This document shows positions 32,243-41,017 of a DNA stretch of 64,000 nucleotides, piece by piece. Numbering within the stretch: position 1 is the stretch's first letter; every line of letters begins with the position of its first letter. The notes beneath the pieces were generated by a model. That model was not told the DNA's origin, did no database searches, and saw only the letters and a list, made by a program, of their open reading frames with translations. Origin of the DNA: Frigoriglobus tundricola (GTDB lineage Bacteria > Planctomycetota > Planctomycetia > Gemmatales > Gemmataceae); the NCBI RefSeq assembly GCF_013128195.2, contig NZ_CP053452.2, forward strand, positions 9,548,001-9,612,000, written 5' to 3'. The position numbers were made by a program, and so were the translations under genes.

Positions 32243-32592
32243 GCGCAACGAGCGAGTGTTCCGAGTCGGATCGGTGGCCGGAAAAACTGGCGCGGGTCAA
32301 ATCCGCCGCCCTGGATAGCAGTTAACCGATTGAAATCCCGATGACCAAGGACGTCACAACCCCGGGCCAAGTTATCCACAAGTCTCCAGGATCACGGCCG
32401 ATTAGGCGCAAGCAACACGGCCGATCAGGCGCAACCGGACACGGCCGATCAGGCGCAATCTGTCGGCCGATTAGGCGCACCAACGGCGGGATTTCCGAAT
32501 GGTTTCAATTAGATACTGCTCGCTTAACTGTTTAACTATGTATCTAAAGATACATATATTTAACTTACTTAACGACCGACGCCTGTGGATAA
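32230..32592 (+). other. Plasmid replication origin (iterons, DnaA boxes, AT-rich region)
   Basis: Five copies of CACGGCCGA(T/A)(T/C)AGGCGCAA lie at 32230-32248, 32393-32411, 32416-32434, 32440-32458 and, as a variant, 32463-32480, with 22-24-base spacing in the main group. A perfect DnaA box TTATCCACA lies at 32372-32380 and another, inverted, TGTGGATAA, at 32584-32592. Between them, about 32500-32575, the sequence is strongly AT-rich. This is a typical iteron oriV downstream of repA. Confidence 0.88.
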
Positions 32593-33080
32593 CTTGCTCC
32601 AAAGGCAGCCAAATCAGTTCAACAGAACCGGCTAGCAAGGGGCATTCAGGATAACACACTGAATTGTCTATATTCAGTCACGAGCGGCCCGTCACACAAT
32701 TCGAGACACGCCAGGCAGTCCTTCACAAGAACCTCTCGACCGCACCCAAGACCAAGAAGCATTCAGGCATGGCCGATCGGGCGTACGCGCCGCCGTACTC
32801 AGCAACGACGACCGACTCGCCAAGCACCTCGCCACCCGGGCCGGTTCGGCGTTCTACCGGCGAACCGCTGCCAGATTACGAACCTGGTCCTGCACCCCAA
32901 GCGGAATGTGTACGCATCACCGTTGATCGATTCCGGACATCTGCTACGATCCAAAAAGCAGTTCCGGCTCCGTGCCGGTTCAACGCGCGGCTCCCCCTGT
33001 CGCGGTCCTGCTCCACACGGCGGCGACCGGCGGCCGGAACGTGTGGCGATGGACCAACGCCGAAACGAAAGGGGAGAGCC

Positions 33081-33335
33081 ATGAACAGGATCGAACGAGA
33101 TACAACACATCGGGCCGTTCGGAACGTCCGCGGCTTCTACACGGTCGCTGTCCGTCGCTGTGTCGGTGATCCGTGGGAGGTCACCTTCTGTCGGCGCACG
33201 ATTCCACCCGTCTCACCACTCCCGCAGATGCTCTGGGAACAGGTGCTGCCGGCAGAGGATTTCCACGGCCGGACGTTTGAAACCCCAGACGCGGCCGCTA
33301 TGTATGTGCGTACTTTGCTTCGCACGCGCGGGTAA
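33081..33335 (+). CDS. 84-residue unknown plasmid protein
   Basis: The product starts at ATG 33081 after a GGGGAGAG site and begins MNRIERDTTHRAVRNVRGFY. A longer frame from 32664 would add an unlikely repeat-rich extension of about 139 residues, so the short form is preferred. It has a mixed beta pattern (FYTVAVRRC, WEVTFCRR) and no motif I recognise. It lies between oriV and the mobilization genes and probably belongs to plasmid backbone. Confidence 0.55.
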   Translation: MNRIERDTTHRAVRNVRGFYTVAVRRCVGDPWEVTFCRRTIPPVSPLPQMLWEQVLPAEDFHGRTFETPDAAAMYVRTLLRTRG

Positions 33336-33380
33336 CTCGACTCACTGATCGTGACAGGTCTGTGGCACGATCAGTTGTTA

Positions 33381-33779
33381 CTATTTCGTTCCCTCAACCT
33401 CGATGGCGGTCACCACTGTTGCTTCTGGGTCGCGCGCGATCGTTTCCGGCGACGGGGGCACCGCCACCCAAAGGACGCGATGCGTCAGGATGCCCTCGAA
33501 AAGGGGGCGCAGATTCTTCCCGCGGATCGTCACCGTCGCGCCGGGGAAGTACAACGTCACCCCGGCCGACCGGTCGAACGTGCAGCGGGCGAGGAGTCCG
33601 TAATCGAACCCGTCGCTGTCGCCGGCTGCCGAGCGCAGTTCGATCATGAACGCGACGGACCGCAGGCCGCGCAGTTTGGCATAGCAAGGATGGTCCTCGG
33701 CTTCTGCTTCCGCGACCTCAGCGGGGGCGGGACGCTCGCTGCGCGACTGGCGGATCAATTCGCTGATGTTGCCGCTCAC
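33381..33779 (-). CDS. Unknown protein beside the relaxase
   Basis: The 132-residue product has a hydrophilic N-terminus, and then a beta-rich domain with VAFMIELRSAAGDSDG and VTLYFPGATVTIRGKN. Its start is three bases after the relaxase stop on the same strand, so both belong to one operon. It could be an auxiliary protein of mobilization. No DNA-binding motif is visible. Confidence 0.6.
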   Translation of the reverse strand: MSGNISELIRQSRSERPAPAEVAEAEAEDHPCYAKLRGLRSVAFMIELRSAAGDSDGFDYGLLARCTFDRSAGVTLYFPGATVTIRGKNLRPLFEGILTHRVLWVAVPPSPETIARDPEATVVTAIEVEGTK

Positions 33780-33782
33780 CGC

Positions 33783-36548
33783 TTACCTCCGATAGGCGTA
33801 GTGCTCGTGCGGGGCAACGAGCCGTTCGTGTAGCCGCTCCAGTCCGAGCCTCACCCTGACCTTCGCTTGGTACACAAGCCGCCGCGCACGGTCGCGTACC
33901 AGCGCCCACACCCGCGCGGCGTCGGGCCGCGGGGATACCAGCTCGGTTGCGGCAATCGGGCGGTCGATCCTTGTCACGGCGCGCCGCAGGGCGTCCTTGT
34001 CGTCGGTGTAAATCGTCACCGCGCCGGGTCCGCCTTTGGCGCGGGAGACGGAGACGTAGAACTGAGCCAGGTCCGAAGCAGGCAGGCTGACGGCCGATTG
34101 CGCGACGAAGACCCGCCCCTTGACGGTCTTGCCCTGCGCCGCATGCGCCGTGATCGCCCACCCGGTCGCCGCGAAGTGCCCGTAATCTTTCGACACGACT
34201 CGGCCGTTATCGAGACGCAGATCACCGCCGGGCGTAAACCCGGCGATCGTTACTACTTGTCCGTTGGTGAGCTTTTTCTTGTCGTGGCTGGTGCCGCCGA
34301 GGGTGAAGCGAATGCGGTCGCCGGTGGCCGCCGTCAACACCCGGACGCGGTAGAGCTGGAAGCGCGCGGCTTCGGCCAGCGGCAAAAGCCGCTCTTCTCC
34401 GGTGGCAGTTTTCACCCGGACCTCGCCGGCGCTGCGGTCGATGACCGCCACTCGGTCGCCCTTGCGCCAGCCGCCTTTCGCGTTCTGGACGAACTGTACA
34501 ACATCGCCGGCGTGGTACTGCACCACGTCGCGGCGCTGCGCGGCCGTCAGGTTGCTGCTCTCTAGGCGTAGCAAGCGGTGTTCGTCTTCACCGATACGTC
34601 CTCGGCCCTTCAACTCGCAGCGAATGGCCGAGGCGACCTCCTCCAGCTCGCGGTGCGTCGGCGCCAGCGCCAGCGCATCTTTGCCCTGCGCGAGGGTGTC
34701 CGCGTAGTCGCGCGCCAGTTGCCCATAGCGTGTTCCCGCGTCCGGCACCTCGTGAATTGCTCCCAGCGCGTCGAGCCGATTGAACCCTTCATCAGCGCGC
34801 CCGTGGGCCAGGGCGGCGACCGCTTCCTTCAACTTGCCGGTCTGGCGCAGGATTTCGGTGAGGCCCGCCGGCTTGATGCCGCCGCGCTCCTCGATCAACC
34901 GCAGCGCCGTCCCGCGGGCGGGCGAGCGGAGCTGTCCGGAATCGCCGGAGAGAATCACCCGCGCGCCCTGCTTCTCGGCCACGGCGAACAGGCGGGCCAT
35001 ATCGCGGCTTCCGACCATGCCCGACTCATCTACGAGCAGAACCCCGCCGCAGCCGAGCTGCTGTTGCAGCGTGGCGCTAGTCAGCAGCATGGCAACGGTC
35101 TCGGCGCGAAAGCCATCGTCGCGTAGCACGTCCCGCGCGCCGGTCGAGGGGGCGACAGCGAACACGTTCTTGCCGCGCGCTTCGAGGGCCGTGCGCACCT
35201 CGCCGAGCGCCGTTGACTTCCCGACACCGGCCAGTCCGCGCAGCACCTGCACGCGGTCGAACGACCCAAGCAGCGCTGTGATCGCCCGCTTCTGGCCGGC
35301 GTTCAGGTCGTCGCGAGTGAAGCTCGGCTTGCCATATCCACCGAGCGGGTCGCAGACACCGCGCCCCTCCCGGCAGAACCGCAACATCTGCTGTTCTTCT
35401 TCCACGATCTCCGCCGCAGTTGCCCGACTGCGGCCGTCCGCGTTCGCGATGAGCAAACCCTGACGGGGCAGTTGCTCGCGCAGCGCTTCCGGGGTGAGCG
35501 TACCGACGCCGAACTTGAGAGCGGTGGTCAGGAGTGAGGTCACCGGCACCGTGCTGTCGCGCTCGAACAGGTGGTCGGCGGCGTGCGCCAATGCCTGCTC
35601 GGCAGTCGGTCCGCGCTGCGGCGCCTGGGCGCTGTTCGCACGCTCGAAGGTGGCGGTGAGTGCCTGCCGCTCGTCCGGCGTGAGCCGCGCGAGCCAGCGC
35701 TCCCGTAACTCTTCATGCGGGAGCGTCTCGCCCTTGCGTCGGCGCGTCTTGGCGCCGAGCTGGCCTTTCTCTCCCGCATTGGTGATGCCCCGCCGTTTCG
35801 CCTCGGCTTCGATCTCCGCCGTTCGCCGGCTCATCTTGTCGATGACCGTTTGTAGCACGCCCTCGATCTCCCAGCCGTCGGCGCGCCGTTCGATGCGGTA
35901 GCCGAGGTCGCGCGAGAGCCGCGCTGCGAGCCTCGCCTCGAATGCTGCTTCGTAGTACGGCCGGTCAATGTGCAGGGCGTGAGTGTCGATCGCTTGCCAG
36001 CGCTGTTCGCGCTCCACCCAGGCGCAGTTGTGGATATAGGCGTGAATGTGGTCGTGGGGATCGGGCAGACCGTCTTCCAGCGGGCGCGTTGTATCGTGGG
36101 TGAACAGGCTCACCGCGATCGCGCCCACCGGCTCGGTTCCGTTCTGGCCGCCGCGCCGCACTCGGGTGGCGATCGCCTCGCGCTCGATGTCGGCGAGTGT
36201 CTCCAACGCGCTCTCCCGCATTGCTGTGGCAATCCGATCATCGCCGGTTATCTCGCGTAGTAGCGAGACGGACTTGGGCGCGGAGAAGACTACGTCCCAA
36301 CCTGGTCTGCGATTGTCGCCTTTGTCGCGAACCGTCAACCGCTTCCCGTCGCCGGGGTTGCGGTTCTCCAGGAGCGCGAAGAACTGATCCCTGGTGACCT
36401 CTCCAGTCAGCCCGAGCCGTTCGGCCCCTTGGCCGAACCAGAAGCCCGGCTGTTCGCTCTCGCGGGCGTAGTAGTCGCCCCGGCCGAGGCTCTGGGTGTA
36501 ATAACTTTTGGCTTGCGCGACAGAAGCCGATTGGTGGATGCGGAGCAT
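33783..36548 (-). CDS. MobF (TrwC/TraI-type) relaxase with helicase
   Basis: The 921-residue product begins MLRIHQSASVAQAKSYYTQS with the catalytic tyrosine pair at residues 16-17. A metal-binding region DPHDHIHAYIHN lies near 180. The C-terminal half is a helicase of the TraA/RecD type with Walker A GLAGVGKSTA near residue 445, the Walker B-like LLVDESGMVG and a late motif YVSVSRAKGG. This enzyme nicks oriT and unwinds plasmid DNA for transfer. No coupling protein or type IV secretion genes are in the window, so the element is mobilizable rather than self-transmissible. It is the first gene of a two-gene operon. Confidence 0.92.
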   Translation of the reverse strand: MLRIHQSASVAQAKSYYTQSLGRGDYYARESEQPGFWFGQGAERLGLTGEVTRDQFFALLENRNPGDGKRLTVRDKGDNRRPGWDVVFSAPKSVSLLREITGDDRIATAMRESALETLADIEREAIATRVRRGGQNGTEPVGAIAVSLFTHDTTRPLEDGLPDPHDHIHAYIHNCAWVEREQRWQAIDTHALHIDRPYYEAAFEARLAARLSRDLGYRIERRADGWEIEGVLQTVIDKMSRRTAEIEAEAKRRGITNAGEKGQLGAKTRRRKGETLPHEELRERWLARLTPDERQALTATFERANSAQAPQRGPTAEQALAHAADHLFERDSTVPVTSLLTTALKFGVGTLTPEALREQLPRQGLLIANADGRSRATAAEIVEEEQQMLRFCREGRGVCDPLGGYGKPSFTRDDLNAGQKRAITALLGSFDRVQVLRGLAGVGKSTALGEVRTALEARGKNVFAVAPSTGARDVLRDDGFRAETVAMLLTSATLQQQLGCGGVLLVDESGMVGSRDMARLFAVAEKQGARVILSGDSGQLRSPARGTALRLIEERGGIKPAGLTEILRQTGKLKEAVAALAHGRADEGFNRLDALGAIHEVPDAGTRYGQLARDYADTLAQGKDALALAPTHRELEEVASAIRCELKGRGRIGEDEHRLLRLESSNLTAAQRRDVVQYHAGDVVQFVQNAKGGWRKGDRVAVIDRSAGEVRVKTATGEERLLPLAEAARFQLYRVRVLTAATGDRIRFTLGGTSHDKKKLTNGQVVTIAGFTPGGDLRLDNGRVVSKDYGHFAATGWAITAHAAQGKTVKGRVFVAQSAVSLPASDLAQFYVSVSRAKGGPGAVTIYTDDKDALRRAVTRIDRPIAATELVSPRPDAARVWALVRDRARRLVYQAKVRVRLGLERLHERLVAPHEHYAYRR

Positions 36549-37111
36549 GGGTCGTGGGTCGGGCGGAGGTGAGTTCCGACACTAGCGCTTCGCCGACCAA
36601 ACGGCAATCTTTTCGTGCTCCGCACTCCAATCGAATTTTTCTTTCAGGCGTGTCCCCTAAGCGGAGCTTAGGTCGCCGCGGTCTCGATCCGCGCGGCGGG
36701 ATCAGTTGCTACCACACGCTACGGCATGCGGTCCGTTGTCAACCAATCGGCGCGGCGTGAGTCGTCTCATCGCGGTCGCCGTTTGTGGCACAGCGCCGTC
36801 GGTAATCGGCCCGAGCATGCCGCGTCGGACACCCACGAAAGCCGATCCGGAGTTTCGCCGCGCAACGTGTTGCAGGTGCTCGTTGCCGTCTTCCATCGAC
36901 AGCGGTCTGATGCCGCGGGCCGCGCGAAGGTGGGGAATTGCCCTTGGAAAATGGCGGTGTGTGGTTTTGCCAGATAACTGACTGACTCATTGTGTGCTCG
37001 GTCCATCGAGTTTCACGGCGAAACTCGGGCGAGGGGAGGGGTCATAATTCGCTTGCGCGTGGGCCGAGTTCTGGTGTAGTTTCGCAGCGAAACATCTTGA
37101 GCGGGGAACCG
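36549..37111. other. Intergenic region between relaxase and ParA
   Basis: No gene is supported. Overlapping short frames on both strands are likely shadows. It should hold the oriT near the relaxase start, but I could not place a nick site. Two palindromes at the right end are described separately. Confidence 0.4.
37008..37093. promoter_or_regulatory. parS-like palindromes upstream of parA
   Basis: GTTTCACGGCGAAAC within 37008-37026 and GTTTCGCAGCGAAAC at 37079-37093 share the pattern GTTTC-N5-GAAAC. They lie before a parA start at 37112. They resemble chromosomal parS (GTTTCACGTGAAAC) with one base more. They may be ParB binding sites or the operator of the partition operon. Confidence 0.6.
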
Positions 37112-37612
37112 ATGAGCGAACCACACGCGCCACTGGTCGTGGCCATGTTGAACCGGAAGGGCGGGGTCGGGAAGAGCTCGGCCTGCTTCAACCTCGGCGG
37201 GTCATTTGCCCGCGCCGGCCAGCGCGTCCTGCTCATCGATATGGACCCCCAGGCGTCGCTGACACAGGGCTTCTTCGGTTCCCAGGCAATGGAAGCTGCC
37301 GACCCGAAGGATACGATCGTCGCCCTGTTCGATGACCGCTGCGACCCCGACCCGTCGCGCATCATCCGCGCCACCGCCTTCGAGCGGCTGTTCATCGCCT
37401 CCGGCTCGAACGCCCTCGACCGCCACAACGTCCCCGAGCCGGAGGCCGCCGGCGAGTACCAGCGGACGCTGCGCGCCTTACCCGACATTCCGAGGTGGCC
37501 TCGGTCAAAGACCAAGCCACGGCCGCTTACCGTTTCCGCTTCGGCCGCAAACTGGCCGCGAACTCGTCGAGGTCTTCGCGGCGATAGCGGCCGGTGCCAG
37601 GCTGTCGCTTGA
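37112..37612 (+). pseudogene. parA: ParA, C-terminally truncated
   Basis: The start MSEPHAPLVVAMLNRKGGVG carries the deviant Walker A KGGVGKSS and then LLIDMDPQASLTQGFFG (motif A'), typical of plasmid partition ATPases. The homologous part ends near residue 128 (RTLRALPDIPR), and the rest (RWPRSKTKPRP and onward) is not ParA-like and runs into the antisense HTH gene. A full ParA has 200-260 residues. No adjacent parB is seen. It looks like a product of deletion or recombination at about 37490. Confidence 0.7.
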
Positions 37613-37787
37613 TCTTCGTGGCTTTCTTGCGAAAGGTCGAGTAACTTATCCGCAAATACGCAGCGGCTTCCTTCGCAGTGAGGTGAGGGGTTGCGGGCTG
37701 GGGATGGAGCGTCGCCTCAATTCGGGCGAGGCGCGCGCGAATATCGGCGAGGAGGTCGCGTTCGGCCTGTGATGTATCGGGGATCAT
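37527..37787 (-). CDS. Excisionase-like helix-turn-helix protein
   Basis: The 86-residue product (start MIPDTSQAERDLLADIR; an ATG at 37808 adds seven residues) has the MerR-like/excisionase signature HLTAKEAAAYLRISYSTFRK, then KIKRQPGTGRYRREDLDEF. Such proteins guide excision or bind operators in mobile elements. It is the likely recombination directionality factor of this element. Its own end overlaps the truncated ParA frame. Confidence 0.75.
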   Translation of the reverse strand: MIPDTSQAERDLLADIRARLARIEATLHPQPATPHLTAKEAAAYLRISYSTFRKKATKIKRQPGTGRYRREDLDEFAASLRPKRKR

Positions 37788-37865
37788 GACTGTTTCTGTC
37801 CGCTCCATAAGTTGCCGGGCGATCCTCGCCGCTTCATCCTCCTGCTCGGGTTGAGCATTTTTCGG

Positions 37866-38549
37866 TTATTCACCACACGCTGTTGGGAGCGCCTCTGTCG
37901 GAGAGATGCGACGAAGGGCGTCGAGGTGTGGAAAGTTGGCTTCGAACACCGCCCGGCTGAACCCCCGCGGTGCGGCCGAACGCAGGTTGGCCCGATCATC
38001 CGAGGGCGGTATCAGGTGCATCTTGCTGCCGAGTGTCGGTGCTACCCGCCTGGGGTCCGGTAGACGGAACCCGCCACCAACCCACAGGCACGTTCGCTTC
38101 GTGTATGCCTCGGGCGCGGGGTCATCCAGGTAGCCCGCGTAGTCGCACGGGTCAAAGGAGTAGTCGGGTTTCCGCCAGTAGGTCGAGAGCGTGCTCACCG
38201 GGTTTTCGATCAGGAACGGGGCGTTACCCGCCTCACATATCCGGTTGCATGAAGCGACGATGTGGAGCGCGTCGGCCAGTGCGTTCAGCCCTTTGTCTTT
38301 GAACCATCGCGCTCCGGAGACCGCCAAATGAGTGCAGGGCGGGAAGGCGAACACGAACACGACCCGCCGGTCCAGTGGCGGACAAAACCTCGTCACGTCA
38401 GCGCCCACCTTGCGGATGCCGTGTGACAATGGCCCGATGCCGGGAGGGTGTTGCAAATCGACGATCCTGCATTCGTGTCCGACCGTCGCCCACGGCTCGA
38501 CGGCATGTCCGGTTAGGTCGCAGAGAGACAAGACGAGCGGAGGTTCCAT
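37866..38549 (-). CDS. Orphan C5-cytosine DNA methyltransferase-like protein
   Basis: The 227-residue product has a motif I-like start LSLCDLTGHAVEPWATVGHE, motif IV FPPCTHLAVSG with the catalytic Pro-Cys, and motif VI LIENPVSTLSTYW. This is the compact phage-type cytosine methyltransferase seen in mobile elements. No cognate restriction gene is next to it. Such enzymes can protect against host restriction. The short size lacks a large target-recognition domain. Confidence 0.8.
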   Translation of the reverse strand: MEPPLVLSLCDLTGHAVEPWATVGHECRIVDLQHPPGIGPLSHGIRKVGADVTRFCPPLDRRVVFVFAFPPCTHLAVSGARWFKDKGLNALADALHIVASCNRICEAGNAPFLIENPVSTLSTYWRKPDYSFDPCDYAGYLDDPAPEAYTKRTCLWVGGGFRLPDPRRVAPTLGSKMHLIPPSDDRANLRSAAPRGFSRAVFEANFPHLDALRRISPTEALPTACGE

Positions 38550-38640
38550 GAGCGTGATTCCACAGGGGCGAGCGACTTTGGATTCTCGACACTACTCATC
38601 ACGTCTGGCAGCGTTTTGCGAATTGCCGCGTTGTTGTTTC

Positions 38641-38684
38641 ACGGTTCCCACAGACGGCGTGACAGCTCCGTCTGTGGGAACCGT
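38641..38684. repeat. Perfect 17-bp inverted repeat
   Basis: Arms at 38641-38657 and 38668-38684 are exact reverse complements around a 10-base loop CGTGACAGCT. No T tract follows. It may be a regulatory site or hairpin between the methyltransferase and the next gene. Confidence 0.75.
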
Positions 38685-38704
38685 TCATTTGCCCCGCTCA
38701 ACGA

Positions 38705-38902
38705 TCACCGTTCGCGTTCGACGGGTGGGGCTTGTCCGGGAGTGGGTGCGGGCGGGGGCGCAACCTGCTCACGGTCCCCGAACGCGTGATAGCGGTTTGG
38801 CTGGGCCACATTGCCGCCGCTGAAATGCCCAATCTCGCGCAGCTCATCGAGACCCCGGCGGAACCACTCTTTCGCGAAGTCTTCGCCGATCTTCTTTGCC
38901 AT
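38705..38902 (-). CDS. 65-residue small protein
   Basis: The product starts MAKKIGEDFAKEWFRRGLDE behind a GGGAG site at 38900-38902. The front half is helical and the tail is proline-rich. I have seen similar small proteins in Gemmata islands, but no function is known. A longer frame from 38941 is possible. Confidence 0.5.
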   Translation of the reverse strand: MAKKIGEDFAKEWFRRGLDELREIGHFSGGNVAQPNRYHAFGDREQVAPPPAPTPGQAPPVERER

Positions 38903-38966
38903 CGTTCGTACTCCCTCTCGGGCGGTAAGAATCACCTCCAACCGGCCGCCCGGCGCCTGGGTTGGA

Positions 38967-39524
38967 GGTGTACGGGGGAAGCGCCGGTGGCCGCCGGAAC
39001 AGGTGAAGCAGCGGGAAGGGCGGGCCGTGCTTCTTCCGTCCGATCTTTACGAAGCACTGGTCAAGCTCGCCGGTACGGTCTATCTCTGGGAACTGTTCGT
39101 TGAGGACATGGCCCGCTTCCGACGGTCAAAGAACATCAAGACGAAAGAGTTCGCCCCAACGACCGTTGCTCACGTCATCGGGAACATTTTCCGTGAGTAC
39201 AGTGAGGCCCACCCGGACCGGCCCCGGCTCTCGCCTCACGCGCTGCGTCGGCGGGGCATCACGCTGACGGTGGCAGCGACGCAATCGGTCGATGCCGCAA
39301 GCCAAGCCATCGGGGTGACGGCGGCCACTGTCAAAGCCGCTTATCTCAACGCCGAGCGGGCGTTCCACGCAGACGCCGTGTTCTCGAAACTGGCCGAAAC
39401 TCTCAGGCTTCCGAGCGGTGCGAAGGACGCTCAAGCCAAACCCGGAGTTTCCCACCAATCCCCCACCAATAAACGGCACAAGGGGGAACGAAAACGAACA
39501 TCGGCGAACAATAAGAATGAATGA
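38967..39524 (+). pseudogene. Tyrosine recombinase, C-terminal fragment
   Basis: The frame from about 38967 reads GKRRWPPEQVKQREGRAVLL, then the catalytic block SPHALRRRGITLTV (HxxR), and the nucleophile in KAAYLNAERAF. It ends at PTNKRHKGERKR near the right att. The N-terminal DNA-binding domain and the first catalytic Arg are missing. The upstream frame to 38811 is not homologous to integrases. This is the integrase that probably moved the element, now truncated at its 5' end. Confidence 0.75.
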
Positions 39525-39582
39525 AGCGACTGGAAATCACAGGCGATGAGCTTTTTCAAAGTGATTTCAGAGGATATAGGTA

Positions 39583-39630
39583 AGCGACTGAAAATCGCTA
39601 GGTCCCCGGTTCAACCCCGGGACTGCCCAC
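39583..39630 (+). repeat. Right attachment repeat (tRNA-Phe 3' half)
   Basis: It is identical over 48 bases to the 3' half of tRNA-Phe at 13972-14019. The 5' half of the tRNA is absent, so this is a fragment, not a second tRNA. A hairpin GAAACCGCTGG/CCAGCGGTTTC follows at 39638-39664. Confidence 0.9.
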
Positions 39631-39637
39631 CTAGAAG

Positions 39638-39664
39638 GAAACCGCTGGAAAAACCAGCGGTTTC
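39638..39664 (+). terminator. Terminator-like hairpin after the right att
   Basis: The stem GAAACCGCTGG/CCAGCGGTTTC with loop AAAAA matches the terminator after tRNA-Phe except for compensatory base pair changes (A-T to G-C). The two copies come from two related tRNA-Phe regions. Confidence 0.7.
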
Positions 39665-39840
39665 TTTGTTTCCCAGAGGGCAAAAGAGGAGCCGATTTCC
39701 CTCCCACAATCCGAAATCCTCCCACTATCCTCCCGCAATTCGGGAACCCCCTACCACTTTGGGGAACAGCGGGGAACCTTCTCCCTCCCGCAATTCGGGG
39801 TAAAATGGGCCGCAAGAACGAAACCACGAGGGCGTAAGCG

Positions 39841-40447
39841 ATGCTCAACCTGCACAACCTCACCGAAGAAGTCAGAAGGAAGATGCTGGAAGTGATCGAA
39901 GCGGACGGAAGCGGTTTGTACCTCAGCCCAAGGCTTACCGAGGACGGCAAGAAAGCTTACCCGGCGCTGCTTCGTGAAGCCGTCGAAAAAGCACAACGAC
40001 GATTGGTTGGCGGAACAACTCAGCCATCCGGGGCTAATTCACGTTGACGAACCCCGAACGAGAGACGGGAAAACCACGGTCGTCAAGGTGCCGAGCAACG
40101 CTCACCAAACGCTCGCAGAAGGCGAGTTCAATCGTTTTTATGTGCGTGGGTTGTGCCATCTCGTCTTGGCAAAGAACGAAGAAGCGGAGCTAGAGGTTTA
40201 TCGGGCGAAAGAGGTAGCCACGCCCCGCCGGGAATCGGAAGAACGCATCGGGAAGCGGTACAAGGCCAAAGCCCTGCTTGTCGATTTGGAAGTAAGCAAA
40301 CATGGCCTAGACCTTGCCCTAGGCGCACCAGCTCTCCACGAACGGCGGCGAGCGATCACAAGTCCCTCGGCCCTGCATCGACCTTCGGGGCGTCCGGCAC
40401 GGACTCGATTTCCTTCAACAACCCGTTCAGGTCGAGCCGCCGAGTGA
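39841..40447 (+). pseudogene. Frameshifted planctomycete family gene
   Basis: Frame 1 starts MLNLHNLTEEVRRKMLEVIE at 39841. Near 39986-39990 the A-run holds five A; four would join it in frame to HNDDWLAEQLSHPGLIHVDE. The second frame continues through EGEFNRFYVRGLC, ELEVYRAKEVATPRRESEER, and ALGAP, and then departs from the family end near 40330. I know this as a small planctomycete family of about 180 residues without known function. So the gene has one insertion and a 3' truncation. An assembly error in the A-run is possible for the first. Confidence 0.65.
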
Positions 40448-40891
40448 ACATCGCCAACTCGCCGGTGGGCGTCCGGGGCCACTGTTCCTTCGGGCGGTCC
40501 CAATACAACTCGACGCCGTTTTCGTCGGGGTCACGCAGGTACAGCGCTTCGCTGACCCCGTGGTCGCTCGCCCCGTCCAGCACGATCCCCGCCTCCAGGA
40601 CACTCCGCAGGGCGACTGCCAGCGCCCGCCTCGTGGGGTAGAGGATGGCGGTGTGGTACAGGCCCGTGGTGCCCGCAGGCGGCGGCGACCCGCCCCGGCT
40701 CTCCCAGGTGTTCAGCCCGATGTGGTGGTAGTCGCCCGCCGAGACGAACGCCGCCTGCGCCCCGTCCCGCTGGGTGATCTCGAACCCCAATACGCCGCAG
40801 TCGAACCGCAACGCCCGCTCCAGGTCGGCCACCTTCAGGTGTGGCCGGTGCGCACCTGCGGGTCCATCGGGCGGCGGCTAATCGTTTCCAT
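40356..40891 (-). pseudogene. VOC (glyoxalase-fold) protein with N-terminal frameshift
   Basis: The intact frame ends at 40356 and begins ADLERALRFDCGVLGFEITQ, with the glyoxalase-fold pattern and DPDENGVELYWDRP near the end. The family start METISRRPMDPQVRTGHT lies upstream in another frame at 40891. Four bases appear to be missing near 40845. The protein would otherwise be about 180 residues and probably a catechol dioxygenase-like metal-binding enzyme. It may be a pseudogene or reflect an assembly error. Confidence 0.7.
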
Positions 40892-41017
40892 GATGCTCGC
40901 CCCTGGTCGTCCCGTGCCCTGTCTTCCGTGCGGGCGTCATCCCGGCGTGCGGCCTTTGTCGCCTTGCGGCTACAATAGCCGCTGCTCGACCACCATACCG
41001 GAATGCCGGGTGTTCCC

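Larger units (their letters stand above)
13972..39630 (+). mobile_element. Plasmid-derived integrative element in tRNA-Phe (about 25.6 kb)
   Basis: The two identical 48-bp tRNA-Phe repeats bound the segment. Inside are a RepA-type initiator with iterons and DnaA boxes, a MobF-type relaxase, a ParA fragment with palindromes, an excisionase-like HTH protein and, next to the right repeat, a tyrosine recombinase C-terminus. This combination means a mobilizable plasmid integrated by site-specific recombination. Cargo includes a four-gene operon, a HEPN protein, nucleases, a sigma/kinase pair and a methyltransferase. Damage to the integrase and to ParA suggests the element is now fixed. An IS66 element is a later insertion. 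Confidence 0.85.

Noticed and set aside
32230..32480. CRISPR array
   Set aside because: The repeats are 19 bp, spaced by only 3-5 bases, and imperfect, next to repA: iterons, not CRISPR repeats with spacers.
32664..33080. Long N-terminal part of the 84-residue protein
   Set aside because: Low-complexity, Pro/Ser/Arg-rich; an ATG with a good ribosome binding site exists at 33081.
39583..39630. Second tRNA-Phe gene
   Set aside because: Only the 3' half is present; the acceptor 5' strand and D arm are missing.
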